From: Microbacterium faecale | Lineage (GTDB): Bacteria > Actinomycetota > Actinomycetes > Actinomycetales > Microbacteriaceae | Assembly (NCBI RefSeq): GCF_014640975.1 | Contig: NZ_BMHO01000001.1 | Location: forward strand, 132,133 to 196,132 | Direction: 5' to 3' | DNA: 64,000 nt | Shown here: positions 28,039 through 36,996 of the stretch, piece by piece | Numbering within the stretch: position 1 is the first letter of the stretch | Layout of the letters: each line of letters opens with the position of its first letter | Position numbers and translations under genes: made by a program | Notes under the pieces: generated by a model | The model's database searches: none | What the model saw: only the letters and a program-made list of their open reading frames with translations | Told to the model about the DNA's origin: nothing

Positions 28039-29067
28039 ATGGTGACGATGAAGGACGTCGCGGACCGCGCGGAGGTCTCGATCGCCACCGTGTCTTTCGT
28101 GGTGAACGGAACCAAGCGCGTCACCGAAGCGACCCGCGAGCGCGTCGAGGCGGCGATGCGCGAGCTCGGCTTCGCGCGCAATCCGATCGGCGCCGCGCTC
28201 GCCCGCGGTCGGACGCGCATCCTCGCCATGCTCTTCCCCGCCCTGGAGCGACCGCTCTCGCTCACGGCATCCGCGTTCTTCACGAGCGCGTCGCGGCGCG
28301 CGAGACATCGCGGATACGACCTCGTGATGTGGCCGATCGGCAACGACGCCGAGCAGATCGCGGTCCTCGCGCGCAGCGGTCTCGTGGACGGCGTGCTGCT
28401 CATGGAGGTCCAGCTCGAGGATCCGCGCGTCGCCGCGCTGGTCGAGCACAAGGTCGAGTTCGCGATGATCGGACGCACCGCGGATCCGTCCGCGCTGCCC
28501 TACGTCGACATCGACATGTCGAGCTCGGTCGAGGCCGCGTACGCGCAGCTCATCGCCGAGGGCCACGAGGACATCGCGTTCCTCGCCAGCGCGAGCCCCG
28601 CATACGACCACGCCCTCGTGTGGCGCGCGATGCGCGCGTACCGAGAGGTCACCGAGCGCCACGGGCACCCGACGACGCTCATCGCGTGCGACGAGATGCC
28701 GGGCGACGGGCGGCGAATCGGCGAGCGCTTCGCCGCCGACTATCCAGACACGACCGCCGTCATCATCCTGAACGAGCACGCCGCGCCGGGCCTCGTCGCG
28801 GGGCTGACGCACGCCGGTCTCGACGTCCCGGCTGATGTGAGTCTCGTCTCGCTGGGTTCGTCGGCGTACATGGCCGAGATGACGGAGCCGCAGCTGACGT
28901 ACATGCGCACCCCGGGCACCGAGCTCGGCGAGCTCGGACTCGACGCGCTCGTCGATCGGCTCGAGGACACGCAGGGGCCGCTTCCGCAGGTCCTGCTGCC
29001 GTGCGAACTCGTCCCCGGGGGTACGGTGGCGGCGGCCGGTCCCCGGCGCACACCGCGGCGCGCCTAA
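28039..29067 (+). CDS. LacI family transcriptional regulator
   Basis: A 342-residue LacI/GalR repressor: DNA-binding head MKDVADRAEVSIATVSFVVN (residues 4-23) and effector-binding core. GGAGGA lies 9 nt before the ATG. It is divergent from the ThuA/dehydrogenase pair with the TTAAGCGCTTAA operator between, so it most likely controls that pair and itself. Immediately after its stop begins a family C palindrome. Confidence 0.92.
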   Translation: MVTMKDVADRAEVSIATVSFVVNGTKRVTEATRERVEAAMRELGFARNPIGAALARGRTRILAMLFPALERPLSLTASAFFTSASRRARHRGYDLVMWPIGNDAEQIAVLARSGLVDGVLLMEVQLEDPRVAALVEHKVEFAMIGRTADPSALPYVDIDMSSSVEAAYAQLIAEGHEDIAFLASASPAYDHALVWRAMRAYREVTERHGHPTTLIACDEMPGDGRRIGERFAADYPDTTAVIILNEHAAPGLVAGLTHAGLDVPADVSLVSLGSSAYMAEMTEPQLTYMRTPGTELGELGLDALVDRLEDTQGPLPQVLLPCELVPGGTVAAAGPRRTPRRA

Positions 29068-29068
29068 C

Positions 29069-29149
29069 TCCGCAAGTCTCCGACAAGTCCGTTGCGATTC
29101 TCGCCTGACTTGTCGGAGACTTGCGGACTCGTCGGAGACTTGTGGACTT
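29069..29149. repeat. Intergenic palindrome, family C copy 1, plus an extra half copy
   Basis: Arms 29069-29089 and 29107-29127 are perfect over 21 bp (core CCGCAAGTCTCCGACAAG). A further right-arm copy (TCGTCGGAGACTTGTGGACT) follows directly at about 29129-29149, so the left arm could pair with either. It lies between convergent lacI and hspR genes. Confidence 0.92.
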
Positions 29150-29183
29150 CAGAGCGCCGGCGGGGTGGGGAGGCTTCGGCTCG

Positions 29184-29612
29184 TCAGCGCCGCGGGCTGT
29201 AGAGGACGATGTCCGTCTGACGTCGCACGCGCGTCGTCCCGGTCAGCGTGACGACGCCGCCCGCGGCGTTGGTCGCGAACACACGCGCTCCCGGACGCGT
29301 CTCGCGCTCCGCGCGCAGCTCGTTGGTGAGCGCGCGGATGTCGTGGCGCAGCTCCTGCACCTCGTTCTCGAGGTCGAGCATGCGCTGAATGACAGCGAGG
29401 GGCACTCCCTCTGCGGAGAGGGCCGCAACCTCGCGCAGCTGGGCGATGTCGCGCGCGGAGTATCGTCGCGACCCGCCGCGCGTGCGGCCGGGGATGACGA
29501 GCCCCGTGCGATCGTACTGGCGAAGCGTCTGCGGGTGGAGGCCGGAGAGCTCGCTCGCCGCGGCGATGGGGAAGATCGGATCCGTCTCCGTCACGCCCTC
29601 GGGCAGCTGCAT
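29184..29612 (-). CDS. hspR: Heat-shock repressor HspR (MerR family)
   Basis: A 142-residue MerR-type repressor that shuts off the dnaK operon together with DnaK. The helix-turn-helix reads FPIAAASELSGLHPQTLRQY with the HspR-typical YDRTGLVIPGRTRGGSRRYS wing, followed by a coiled-coil (LENEVQELRHDIRALTNEL). ATG at 29612 is chosen because GAGGAGG lies 6 nt upstream; a GTG 18 nt earlier would bury that site. Last gene of the dnaK-grpE-dnaJ-hspR operon. Confidence 0.94.
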   Translation of the reverse strand: MQLPEGVTETDPIFPIAAASELSGLHPQTLRQYDRTGLVIPGRTRGGSRRYSARDIAQLREVAALSAEGVPLAVIQRMLDLENEVQELRHDIRALTNELRAERETRPGARVFATNAAGGVVTLTGTTRVRRQTDIVLYSPRR

Positions 29613-29634
29613 CTCACGCCTCCTCGCCACTCAG

Positions 29635-30570
29635 TCAAACACGGAACAGTTCCGTGCGGGGATTCTCGGAAGGCTCGACGGCACGGTACGCCTCGAGCGC
29701 CTCACGCTGTGCGTCGGTGAGGTTGTCGGGCACCGCCACCTGCACCTCCGCAAGGAGGTCTCCGGTGCCCTTGGACGTCGCGATGCCGCGACCCTTCACG
29801 CGCAGGATCCGGCCCGACGGTGTGCCGGGCGCGACGCGCAGCTTCACCGGCGTGCCCTCGAGCGTCGGCACCTCGATCGTCGCGCCGAACGTCGCCTCCG
29901 TGAACGTGACCGGCACCGTCAGGCGCAGGTTGCGGCCGTCGCGCGAGAAGACCCGATCCGGGCGCACGGTGACCTCGACGACGATGTCGCCGTTGCTGCC
30001 GCCGTTCGGAGAGGGGCGGCCGCGGCCGCGCAGCCGGATCTTCTGGCCGTCCGCGACGCCCGCCGGCACCTTCACCTTGAACGGCTTGCCGTCTTCGCCG
30101 CGCAGCGAGATCGTCTCGCCCTTCGCCGCCGTGAGGAAGTCGATCGTCGTGCGCGCGCGCACGTCGCTCCCCTTCTGCGGGCCGCCGAAGCCAGCGCGAC
30201 GGGAGCCCGTCGACTGACTGAACATCGAGAAGATGTCGTCGAAGTCCGGGGATCCGCCGCCGCCTCGCGAGAAGCGACTGAAGACGTCCTCGAAACCGCC
30301 AGCGCCAGCGCCGCCCGCGGTGAAGCGCGCACCGGATCCCATGGCGCGAAGCTCGTCGTACTCCTTGCGCTGCTCGGGATCCGACAGCACCGAGTACGCC
30401 TCGCTGATCTCCTTGAACTTCGTCTCGGCTGCCGTATCCCCCGGATTCGAGTCCGGGTGATACGAGCGGGCGAGTTTGCGATAGGCCTTCTTCAGCTCGG
30501 CGTCTTCCGCGTCCTTGGAGACGCCGAGCACCTTGTAGAAATCCTTGTCGAACCAGTCCTGACTGGCCAT
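29635..30570 (-). CDS. DnaJ family co-chaperone without zinc finger
   Basis: A 311-residue J-domain protein stimulating DnaK ATPase. The J domain (about 8-75) has HPD in [10 protein letters not shown]; a Gly/Phe-rich linker follows (about 80-140), then the C-terminal substrate-binding domains. No CxxCxGxG repeats are present, so it is CbpA-like (type II) although it sits in the operon position where many actinobacteria have a zinc-finger DnaJ. It lies 18 nt after grpE. Confidence 0.93.
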   Translation of the reverse strand: MASQDWFDKDFYKVLGVSKDAEDAELKKAYRKLARSYHPDSNPGDTAAETKFKEISEAYSVLSDPEQRKEYDELRAMGSGARFTAGGAGAGGFEDVFSRFSRGGGGSPDFDDIFSMFSQSTGSRRAGFGGPQKGSDVRARTTIDFLTAAKGETISLRGEDGKPFKVKVPAGVADGQKIRLRGRGRPSPNGGSNGDIVVEVTVRPDRVFSRDGRNLRLTVPVTFTEATFGATIEVPTLEGTPVKLRVAPGTPSGRILRVKGRGIATSKGTGDLLAEVQVAVPDNLTDAQREALEAYRAVEPSENPRTELFRV

Positions 30571-30588
30571 CTCACGCCCTCTTCTGCA

Positions 30589-31191
30589 TCAGTCGGCCGG
30601 AACCGCGACGACCACCTTGGCGGGGCGCAGTTCGACGTCGCCGAGGCGGTAACCGACCTCGACGACTTCGAGGATCGTCGCCTTCTCGGTCCCAGGCGTC
30701 GGGGCCTGGAAGACGGCCTCGTGCTGCTGCGGGTCGAACTCCTCGCCGACCTCGCCGTATGCGACGAGCCCCGAGTCGACGGCGACGCCGCGCATCTTGT
30801 CGGCGACGAGCGCGAAGGCGGATCCGGCTTCGAGGTCGCCGTGCTGCTCGGCGCGCGCAAGGTCGTCGAGTACGGGGAGCATGCGCTTGGCCACCTCGCC
30901 CCTGGCACGGTCGGCCTCGAGCTGACGCTGATCCTCGGTGCGCCGACGGTAGTTCGCGTACTCGGCCTGGATGCGCTTGAGGTCGTGCAGCAGCTGCGTC
31001 TCGTAGTCGCTCTTCTCCTGCTCGACCGCGTCATCGGTCTGCTCGGCGTCGAGGATCTCGTCGACCGTCAGCTCGTCGCCATCCTCTCCAGCGGAGGCGC
31101 CATCGGCGGGGGCAGCTTCTGCCCCCGCCTCGGCGTCCCGCTGGACCTGGTCTTCGCCCTCACCGGGCTCGATCGGGTCCGTGTCCGTCAT
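30589..31191 (-). CDS. grpE: Nucleotide exchange factor GrpE
   Basis: A 200-residue exchange factor that releases ADP from DnaK. An acidic N-terminus, a long helix (LLHDLKRIQAEYANYRRRTE, about 67-86) and the beta-domain ending EVVEVGYRLGDVELRPAKVV. Its ATG overlaps the dnaK stop by one base (TAATG), giving coupled translation. Confidence 0.96.
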   Translation of the reverse strand: MTDTDPIEPGEGEDQVQRDAEAGAEAAPADGASAGEDGDELTVDEILDAEQTDDAVEQEKSDYETQLLHDLKRIQAEYANYRRRTEDQRQLEADRARGEVAKRMLPVLDDLARAEQHGDLEAGSAFALVADKMRGVAVDSGLVAYGEVGEEFDPQQHEAVFQAPTPGTEKATILEVVEVGYRLGDVELRPAKVVVAVPAD

Positions 31192-33044
31192 TACTTCTTC
31201 TCGTCCTCGTCGTCTTCATCCACGACCTCCGCGTCCACGACGTCCTCGTCATCCGACGTGGACTCGTCCGAGGAGCCATCCTGCGGCTCCTCCTGCTGCG
31301 CCTGCGCGTAGATCGCCTCACCCAGCTTGGTCTGCGACTCGTTCAGCTTGTCGACGGCCGACTTGATCGCCTCGTCGTCATCGCCCGCGAGCGCGGACTT
31401 CAGCGCGTCGACGTCGGCCTTCACGCTCTCCTTAACGTCGACCGGGAGCTTCTCGTCGTTCTCCTCGAGGAGCTTCTCGACGGAGTACGCGAGCGTCTCG
31501 GCCTGGTTGCGCGTGTCGGCCGCCTCGCGGCGCTTCTTGTCCTCTTCCGCGTGCTCCTCGGCGTCGCGCACCATGCGGTCGATGTCGTCCTTGTCGAGCG
31601 AGGATCCGCCCGTGATCGTCATCGACTGCTCCTTGCCCGTGCCCTTGTCCTTGGCGGACACGTGCACGATGCCGTTGGCGTCAATGTCGAACGTGACCTC
31701 GACCTGAGGCATGCCGCGAGGCGCCGGTGCGATGCCGGTGAGTTCGAACGTGCCGAGCGGCTTGTTGTCGCTCGTAAACTCGCGCTCACCCTGGAACACC
31801 TGAATCGCGACGGAGGGTTGGTTGTCCTCGGCTGTCGTGAACGTCTCGCTGCGCTTGGTCGGGATCGCCGTGTTGCGCTCGATGAGCTTCGTCATGACGC
31901 CGCCCTTCGTCTCGATGCCGAGCGACAGCGGGGTGACGTCGATGAGGAGGACGTCCTTACGCTCGCCCTTCAACACGCCGGCCTGGAGTGCCGCGCCGAC
32001 GGCAACGACCTCATCCGGGTTGACGCCCTTGTTGGCGTCCTTGCCCGTCTCCTGCTTGACCAGCTCGCTGATCGCGGGCATCCGGGTGGATCCACCGACG
32101 AGCACGACGTGCGCGATCTCGCTGAGCTTCACACCCGCCTCGCGGATGACGTCCTCGAACGGCTTCTTCGTGCGCTCCACGAGGTCCTTGGTCAGGTCCT
32201 CGAACTTCGCGCGCGAGAGCTGCTCCTGCAGCGAGGCCGGGCCCTCGGCGGTGAGCGAGAGGTACGGCAGGCTCACGGTCGTGGTCGCCGAGCTCGAGAG
32301 CTCGCGCTTGGCCTGCTCCGCGGCCTCCTTGAGGCGCTGCAGCGCGATCTTGTCGCCCGAGACGTCGACGCCGGTGGTGTCCTTGAACTGCTTCATGAGG
32401 TACTCGACGACGCGGTCGTCCCAGTCGTCGCCGCCGAGGCGGTTGTCACCGGCGGTCGCCCGCACCTGGATCGTCGAGAAGTCATCGTCCTTGCCCACTT
32501 CGAGCAGCGAGACGTCGAACGTGCCGCCACCGAGGTCGAAGACGAGGATCAGCTCGTCCTCCTGGCCGCGATCGAGACCGTAGGCGAGGGCCGCGGCGGT
32601 GGGCTCGTTGACGATGCGAAGGACGTTCAGACCCGCAATCTCGCCGGCCTCCTTCGTGGCCTGACGCTCGGCGTCGTTGAAGTAGGCCGGGACCGTGACA
32701 ACCGCGTCAGTGACCGTGTCGCCCAGGTACTCCTCGGCGTCGCGCTTCAGCTTCTGCAGGATGCGCGCCGAGATCTCCTGCGGCGTGTACTTCTTGCCGC
32801 CGGTCTCGAAGCTCCAGTCAGTGCCCATGTGGCGCTTGACCGAGGCGATCGTGTTGTCGACGTTGGTGACGGCCTGACGCTTCGCGGTCTCGCCGACGAG
32901 CACCTCTCCGTCCTTCGTGAACGCGACGACCGACGGGGTCGTGCGCATTCCCTCGGCGTTGGCGATGACCTTCGGCTCGCCGCCCTCAAGGACGGACACG
33001 ACCGAGTTGGTCGTTCCGAGGTCGATTCCCACAGCACGTGACAT
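31191..33044 (-). CDS. dnaK: Molecular chaperone DnaK (Hsp70)
   Basis: A 617-residue Hsp70. ATPase motifs: [19 protein letters not shown] at the N-terminus, [12 protein letters not shown] near 145, [10 protein letters not shown] near 171 and the [14 protein letters not shown] segment near 310. The substrate-binding domain follows, ending in the usual acidic tail (about 590-617). The start is confirmed by GGAG upstream and by a strong promoter with two HspR operators. Confidence 0.98.
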   Translation of the reverse strand: MSRAVGIDLGTTNSVVSVLEGGEPKVIANAEGMRTTPSVVAFTKDGEVLVGETAKRQAVTNVDNTIASVKRHMGTDWSFETGGKKYTPQEISARILQKLKRDAEEYLGDTVTDAVVTVPAYFNDAERQATKEAGEIAGLNVLRIVNEPTAAALAYGLDRGQEDELILVFDLGGGTFDVSLLEVGKDDDFSTIQVRATAGDNRLGGDDWDDRVVEYLMKQFKDTTGVDVSGDKIALQRLKEAAEQAKRELSSSATTTVSLPYLSLTAEGPASLQEQLSRAKFEDLTKDLVERTKKPFEDVIREAGVKLSEIAHVVLVGGSTRMPAISELVKQETGKDANKGVNPDEVVAVGAALQAGVLKGERKDVLLIDVTPLSLGIETKGGVMTKLIERNTAIPTKRSETFTTAEDNQPSVAIQVFQGEREFTSDNKPLGTFELTGIAPAPRGMPQVEVTFDIDANGIVHVSAKDKGTGKEQSMTITGGSSLDKDDIDRMVRDAEEHAEEDKKRREAADTRNQAETLAYSVEKLLEENDEKLPVDVKESVKADVDALKSALAGDDDEAIKSAVDKLNESQTKLGEAIYAQAQQEEPQDGSSDESTSDDEDVVDAEVVDEDDEDEKK

Positions 33045-33079
33045 ATGTAGCTCCGTTTCGTCGAGAAGAATTCGCGAGA

Positions 33080-33100
33080 GTTGAGTCGCGATGACTCAAG
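33080..33100. promoter_or_regulatory. HAIR element 1 (HspR operator)
   Basis: GTTGAGT-N7-ACTCAAG, 13 of 14 fixed bases of the HspR consensus CTTGAGT-N7-ACTCAAG. It overlaps the -10 box and transcription start of dnaK, so HspR binding would block RNA polymerase. Confidence 0.93.
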
Positions 33101-33127
33101 TGTAAATCGCGGATCCGGATCCGTCAA
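33099..33127 (-). promoter_or_regulatory. Promoter of the dnaK operon
   Basis: On the minus strand, TTGACG (33122-33127), a 17-bp spacer and TACACT (33099-33104) form a good housekeeping-type promoter. The predicted start near 33092 leaves a leader of about 48 nt. The -10 is buried in HAIR element 1 and the -35 abuts HAIR element 2. Confidence 0.88.
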
Positions 33128-33131
33128 GAAA

Positions 33132-33152
33132 CTTGATGCGGACCGACTCAAC
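33132..33152. promoter_or_regulatory. HAIR element 2 (HspR operator)
   Basis: CTTGATG-N7-ACTCAAC, 12 of 14 fixed bases of the HspR consensus, lying just upstream of the dnaK -35 box. Centre-to-centre distance to element 1 is 52 bp, about five helical turns, compatible with cooperative binding. Confidence 0.88.
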
Positions 33153-33171
33153 TTTAGAGCGGCACCCCACC

Positions 33172-33238
33172 CGCGGAGATAAGCCGCAGCCGCGGATCCG
33201 ATCGGCAGGATCCTCCGCTGTTGCGGCTTATCTCCGCG
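33172..33238. repeat. Long intergenic palindrome, family D
   Basis: Perfect 17-bp arms (CGCGGAGATAAGCCGCA at 33172-33188, complement at 33222-33238); the loop contains two GGATCC sites that can pair further. It lies between the dnaK promoter and the convergent-side stop of the MFS gene. The arm is not shared with the other families in this window. Confidence 0.85.
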
Positions 33239-33273
33239 CGAGCGGACCGGTCAGTGCCCAGCTCGGCTCACGC

Positions 33274-34464
33274 TCAGCGCCTCGGGCGCAGACGTGGCAT
33301 GACGAACGACAGCGCCAGCACCACGAGGCCGCCGGTGAGCGAGACGGTCAGCCCGACGCGGATCGACGCCGCATCGGCGATCACCCCGACGAGCGGTGGC
33401 CCGCCGAGAAAGGCGAGGCGCATGAGCCACGTGACGACCGTGAGGCCGACGCCCGCACGCAGGCCGGGCACGCGGTCGGCCTCCTGCATGGCGAGCGGGA
33501 TCGTCGGCGCGCAGCCGAAGCCCGCCATCGCGAGTCCGATGCAGACGCCCCACACGGTCGGGACGGCGATCGCGAGGCCGATGCCGCTCGCGATCAGCAC
33601 GCCGGCCACGATCACCACGGCGCGTGCACCGAAGCGGTCGACGAACCGATCGCTCACCATGCGCCCGACGAACTGCGCCGAGACCAGACCGATGAATCCG
33701 GCGGCGGCGAGCGCAGCGGGTGCGCCGACCTCGTCACTGAGGTAGAGCGATGCCCAGGAGAATGCGACCTCCTCGACGAGGCCGCCGCCGATCGCGACAA
33801 GCAGCAGCGCGGCGATGAGGAACACGACCTTCGTCGTGACGCCCCCGGCGGCCTTCGCGATCCGGATCTCGCCGGTCGGACCGGCCTCGGACTCGGGCCC
33901 GGGCAGCGCCCAGCGCAGCGCGAAGAACGCCAGGCCGGCGAACACTACGGACGTGACGAGGATGTGGAATCGCACGGGGACCCCGAGCGCGATCGCCGCG
34001 GCGGCGATCGCGCCGCCCGTGACGGCGCCGGCCGACCAGAGCGCGTGCATCGAGTTGATGATGGATCGTCCGCGGCGTTGTTGGACCCGGAGCGCATTCG
34101 CGTTCTGCGCGACGTCGGTGATCGCGTCCATCATGCCCGCGGCGAAGAAAGACGTGGCCATCAGCAGGATGCTCGGCGACCATGCCGCGGCCACGAGGCC
34201 GATCGCGAGGCCGCTCGTCGCGATCGCCGCGACGCGGGCGGACCCGAATCGACGGATGAGCACGGCCGCGGCCATTCCGGCGACCATCGCACCGACGGGG
34301 TTCATGGCAAGGACGATGCCGTAGACCGTCGCGCTCATATCGAGCGCGACCTTCAGCTCCGGGTAGCGCGGGATGAGGCTCGCGAAGACCGCGCCGTTCG
34401 TGAAGAAGAACAGCGCGGCGGCGATGTGGCCGCGTCGCAGCTGGCGGTCCAAGGCGGTCGTCAC
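33274..34464 (-). CDS. MFS transporter
   Basis: A 396-residue major facilitator protein with 12 hydrophobic segments (first: HIAAALFFFTNGAVFASLIP). A motif-A-like loop reads VSDRFVDRFGARAVV near 255. It resembles the YbjJ-type group of MFS proteins. The GTG at 34464 has no Shine-Dalgarno but a CATGAT box 6 nt upstream, so it may be leaderless. Divergent from the next MFS gene, only 57 bp away. Substrate unknown. Confidence 0.86.
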   Translation of the reverse strand: MTTALDRQLRRGHIAAALFFFTNGAVFASLIPRYPELKVALDMSATVYGIVLAMNPVGAMVAGMAAAVLIRRFGSARVAAIATSGLAIGLVAAAWSPSILLMATSFFAAGMMDAITDVAQNANALRVQQRRGRSIINSMHALWSAGAVTGGAIAAAAIALGVPVRFHILVTSVVFAGLAFFALRWALPGPESEAGPTGEIRIAKAAGGVTTKVVFLIAALLLVAIGGGLVEEVAFSWASLYLSDEVGAPAALAAAGFIGLVSAQFVGRMVSDRFVDRFGARAVVIVAGVLIASGIGLAIAVPTVWGVCIGLAMAGFGCAPTIPLAMQEADRVPGLRAGVGLTVVTWLMRLAFLGGPPLVGVIADAASIRVGLTVSLTGGLVVLALSFVMPRLRPRR

Positions 34465-34521
34465 CCGTCGATCATGCCCGACCAGCCATGGGAAGTCACA
34501 CCGACGCGGTACGGTGCTCCC

Positions 34522-35919
34522 ATGAGCGCGAAGCCCCCTCGCCCGTCCGCCGCGGCCGACAGCGAGGCCGTCCCCGTCTTCGGTCTGCAGCACAAGCTCG
34601 ACGCGAAGCCGACCAAGCGACGCACGATCCTCTCGTGGGCGCTGTGGGACTGGGGGCTCCAGCCGTTCAACACCATCATCCTCACGTTCATCTTCACGGC
34701 GCTCTACCTCACGACGGAGGCGTTCCTCCCCGCGGAGTTGCAGTCGCTGAGCGACGACGATCCGTTGAAGCAACACGCGCTCGCCGATCTCGCGAGCGGT
34801 CTCGGCCTCGGCACGACCGTCGCCGGGCTGCTCATCCTCGTCCTCGCCCCCGTGTTGGGCCAGCAGGCCGACGCGCAGGGCAAGCAGAAGCTGTGGCTGG
34901 GGATCGGCACAGTCGGCACGATCGGTTGCATGCTGGGGCTGTGGTTCGCCGAACCCGCGCCGACCTACTTTTGGATGGCGGTGTCGCTGATCGCGGCCGG
35001 CACGGTGCTGAATGAGATCGCGTCCGTCAACTACAACGCGCTGCTCGTCAGCATTGCGTCGCCGAAGAACATCGGGCGCATCTCCGGCCTCGGCTGGGGC
35101 TTCGGATACGTGGGCGGCGTCGTCGCGCTCGTCCTCGTCGTGGTCTTCTACGCGAGCGACTGGTTCCGCATTCCCGCTGATGACGGGCTCCCCTTCCGTC
35201 TCATCGCGGTCGGGTGCGCCATCTGGTCGACCGCGTTCGCGATCCCCGTCTTCCTCGCCGTGCCCGAACCGGCCCCGCTCGGCAAGCCCGAGCGCCGCGT
35301 GAACTTCCTGCGCAGCTACGCCGTCCTCGTCCGCGACATCATCAGCCTGTACCGCAACCGCGCGACGCGGAACACGTTCTGGTTCCTCCTGGCATCGAGC
35401 GTGTTCCGCGACGGCCTGAGCGGCGTGTTCACGTTCGGGGCAATCATCGCGGCTCAGGTGTTCGGATTCGGATTCGTCGACACCGTCGTGTTCGGCATTG
35501 CGGCGAACTTCATCGCGGGCGTCTCGACGATGATCGCCGGCCGATGGGACGACCGGTTCGGCCCGAAGGCGATCATCGTGTTCGCGCTGTGCGGCATGGT
35601 GGTGGCAGGGATGGCGGTGTTCTTCTTCGCTGGCGTGGGCAAGATCATCTTCTGGGTCTTCGGACTCATCCTGTGCGCGTTCGTCGGCCCCGCGCAGGCG
35701 GCCGGGCGCTCGTTCCTCGCTCGCGTCACGCCCGCGGGACGCGAGGGCGAGATCTTCGGCCTCTACGCGACGACGGGTCGCGCGGCGAGCTGGATGTCGT
35801 CCGCGCTCTGGACACTGTTGATCACCGCGACCGGAGCGACACTGTTCGGGGTCCTCGGAATCGTGCTGGTGCTCCTGCTCGGCCTGCTCCTCCTTCTCCC
35901 GGTGCGCGCGACGCCATAG
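34522..35919 (+). CDS. MFS transporter, UMF1/Atg22-like family
   Basis: A 465-residue membrane protein with about 12 transmembrane segments. The N-terminal RRTILSWALWDWGLQPFNT and the family block VNYNALLVSIASP with GRISGLGWGFGYVGG are characteristic of the UMF1 (Atg22-like) group, whose yeast member exports amino acids from the vacuole. TACGGT (34510-34515) ends 6 nt before the ATG, so the start is probably leaderless. The bacterial substrate is unknown. Confidence 0.9.
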   Translation: MSAKPPRPSAAADSEAVPVFGLQHKLDAKPTKRRTILSWALWDWGLQPFNTIILTFIFTALYLTTEAFLPAELQSLSDDDPLKQHALADLASGLGLGTTVAGLLILVLAPVLGQQADAQGKQKLWLGIGTVGTIGCMLGLWFAEPAPTYFWMAVSLIAAGTVLNEIASVNYNALLVSIASPKNIGRISGLGWGFGYVGGVVALVLVVVFYASDWFRIPADDGLPFRLIAVGCAIWSTAFAIPVFLAVPEPAPLGKPERRVNFLRSYAVLVRDIISLYRNRATRNTFWFLLASSVFRDGLSGVFTFGAIIAAQVFGFGFVDTVVFGIAANFIAGVSTMIAGRWDDRFGPKAIIVFALCGMVVAGMAVFFFAGVGKIIFWVFGLILCAFVGPAQAAGRSFLARVTPAGREGEIFGLYATTGRAASWMSSALWTLLITATGATLFGVLGIVLVLLLGLLLLLPVRATP

Positions 35920-35969
35920 ACCGCCCGACGCTCCGCGAGCACGCAGGACGCCCCTGCGAGACTGGAGGC

Positions 35970-36806
35970 ATGACGCGCCGCATCGCCTTCCTTGACGTCG
36001 ACGGGACGATCATCGACCACGACGGGGAGATCCCCGCTTCAACGGTGAACGCGATCCGCACGGCCCGCGAGAACGACCACCTCGTGTTCCTCGCAACCGG
36101 GCGCGGCCCGACCGAGGTCGAAGAGCGTCTCGTCGAAATCGGATTTGACGGCGCGGTACTCGGCGCTGGCGCCTACATCTGGCTGGGCACGCTCTGGAGC
36201 GAGGGCGGATGGCACGCGGAACACCTCATGGATCCGCGCCGAGTCGCAGAGATGGTGGCGGCATTCGAGACCGTCGGCGCCGACTACGTGCTGCAGGGTC
36301 GTGACGACGTGTGGGCGACACCGTCGGGGTACAACCGCCTGGCAGCGGGGCTCGATGCCGAGGGCCGCCTCTCGGATGCCACGCGCGAGGCGCTGCTGGA
36401 GCACGTCACGATCACCGCGGATCCGCCGCAGGGCGCGGTCGCGAAGGCCGTCTTCTCGAGCGACGATCAGCGCACCTACTCCGCCGTCAAGGAACTGTTG
36501 GGCGATCGCTTCAGCGTGATCACCGGCACGATGCCCGGGCTCGGCACGGCCGGTGGCGAGGTCTCCGCCGGCGGGGTGACGAAGGGATCCGCGCTCGTCG
36601 AGACCGTGCGGACGCTCGGGATCGACGTCGCGCACTCGATCGCGATCGGCGATAACAACAACGATCTCGAGATGCTGCGCACCGCCGGCGTGGGGATCGC
36701 GATGGGGAACGGAACTCCAGAAGCGATCGCGGCAGCCGACGAGGTGACGAGCGGCGTCGACGCCGACGGCATCTGGAACGCCTTCGCGACGCACGGGTTG
36801 GTCTGA
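35970..36806 (+). CDS. Cof-type HAD-superfamily phosphatase
   Basis: A 278-residue cytoplasmic hydrolase. Motif I is FLDVDGTI at residues 6-13 (Asp nucleophile), motif II TGRG, motif III lysine in the KGSALV region (about 206) and motif IV GDNNNDLEML near 227. The large IIB cap between motifs II and III marks the Cof/YidA type, which dephosphorylates sugar phosphates or cofactors. GGAGG lies only 1 nt from the ATG, and GAGACT 6 nt upstream could instead be the -10 of a leaderless message. Confidence 0.9.
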   Translation: MTRRIAFLDVDGTIIDHDGEIPASTVNAIRTARENDHLVFLATGRGPTEVEERLVEIGFDGAVLGAGAYIWLGTLWSEGGWHAEHLMDPRRVAEMVAAFETVGADYVLQGRDDVWATPSGYNRLAAGLDAEGRLSDATREALLEHVTITADPPQGAVAKAVFSSDDQRTYSAVKELLGDRFSVITGTMPGLGTAGGEVSAGGVTKGSALVETVRTLGIDVAHSIAIGDNNNDLEMLRTAGVGIAMGNGTPEAIAAADEVTSGVDADGIWNAFATHGLV

Positions 36807-36825
36807 GCGCCCCGGACACGGGAAA

Positions 36826-36873
36826 ACCCGGGCTGCGCTCCCCCGACCGCTACCCGGGTCCCGATTGATCGGG
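36826..36873. terminator. Hairpins after the HAD phosphatase gene
   Basis: ACCCGGG (36826-36832) can pair with CCCGGGT (36853-36859), followed by a second stem CCCGAT-TG-ATCGGG (36860-36873). They lie 20-70 nt past the phosphatase stop and before the next regulator. Likely terminator; the rest of the 190-bp gap shows nothing clear. Confidence 0.5.
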
Positions 36874-36996
36874 GCGACGATGTCGCTCGTCCGACTATTC
36901 TTCAGCCTAGGTTCGCTCGCCCCGGGAACCATACGTGCGTGACCCAAATCACCCTCACCTCACCCGTGAATCACACGACATCACCCGCGTGGCATC

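Noticed and set aside
33133..34521. Long in-frame N-terminal extension of the UMF1-like gene
   Set aside because: The extension is low-complexity Arg/Asp/Glu/His-rich sequence antisense to the MFS gene at 33274-34464. The true start at 34522 has a -10 box 6 nt upstream.
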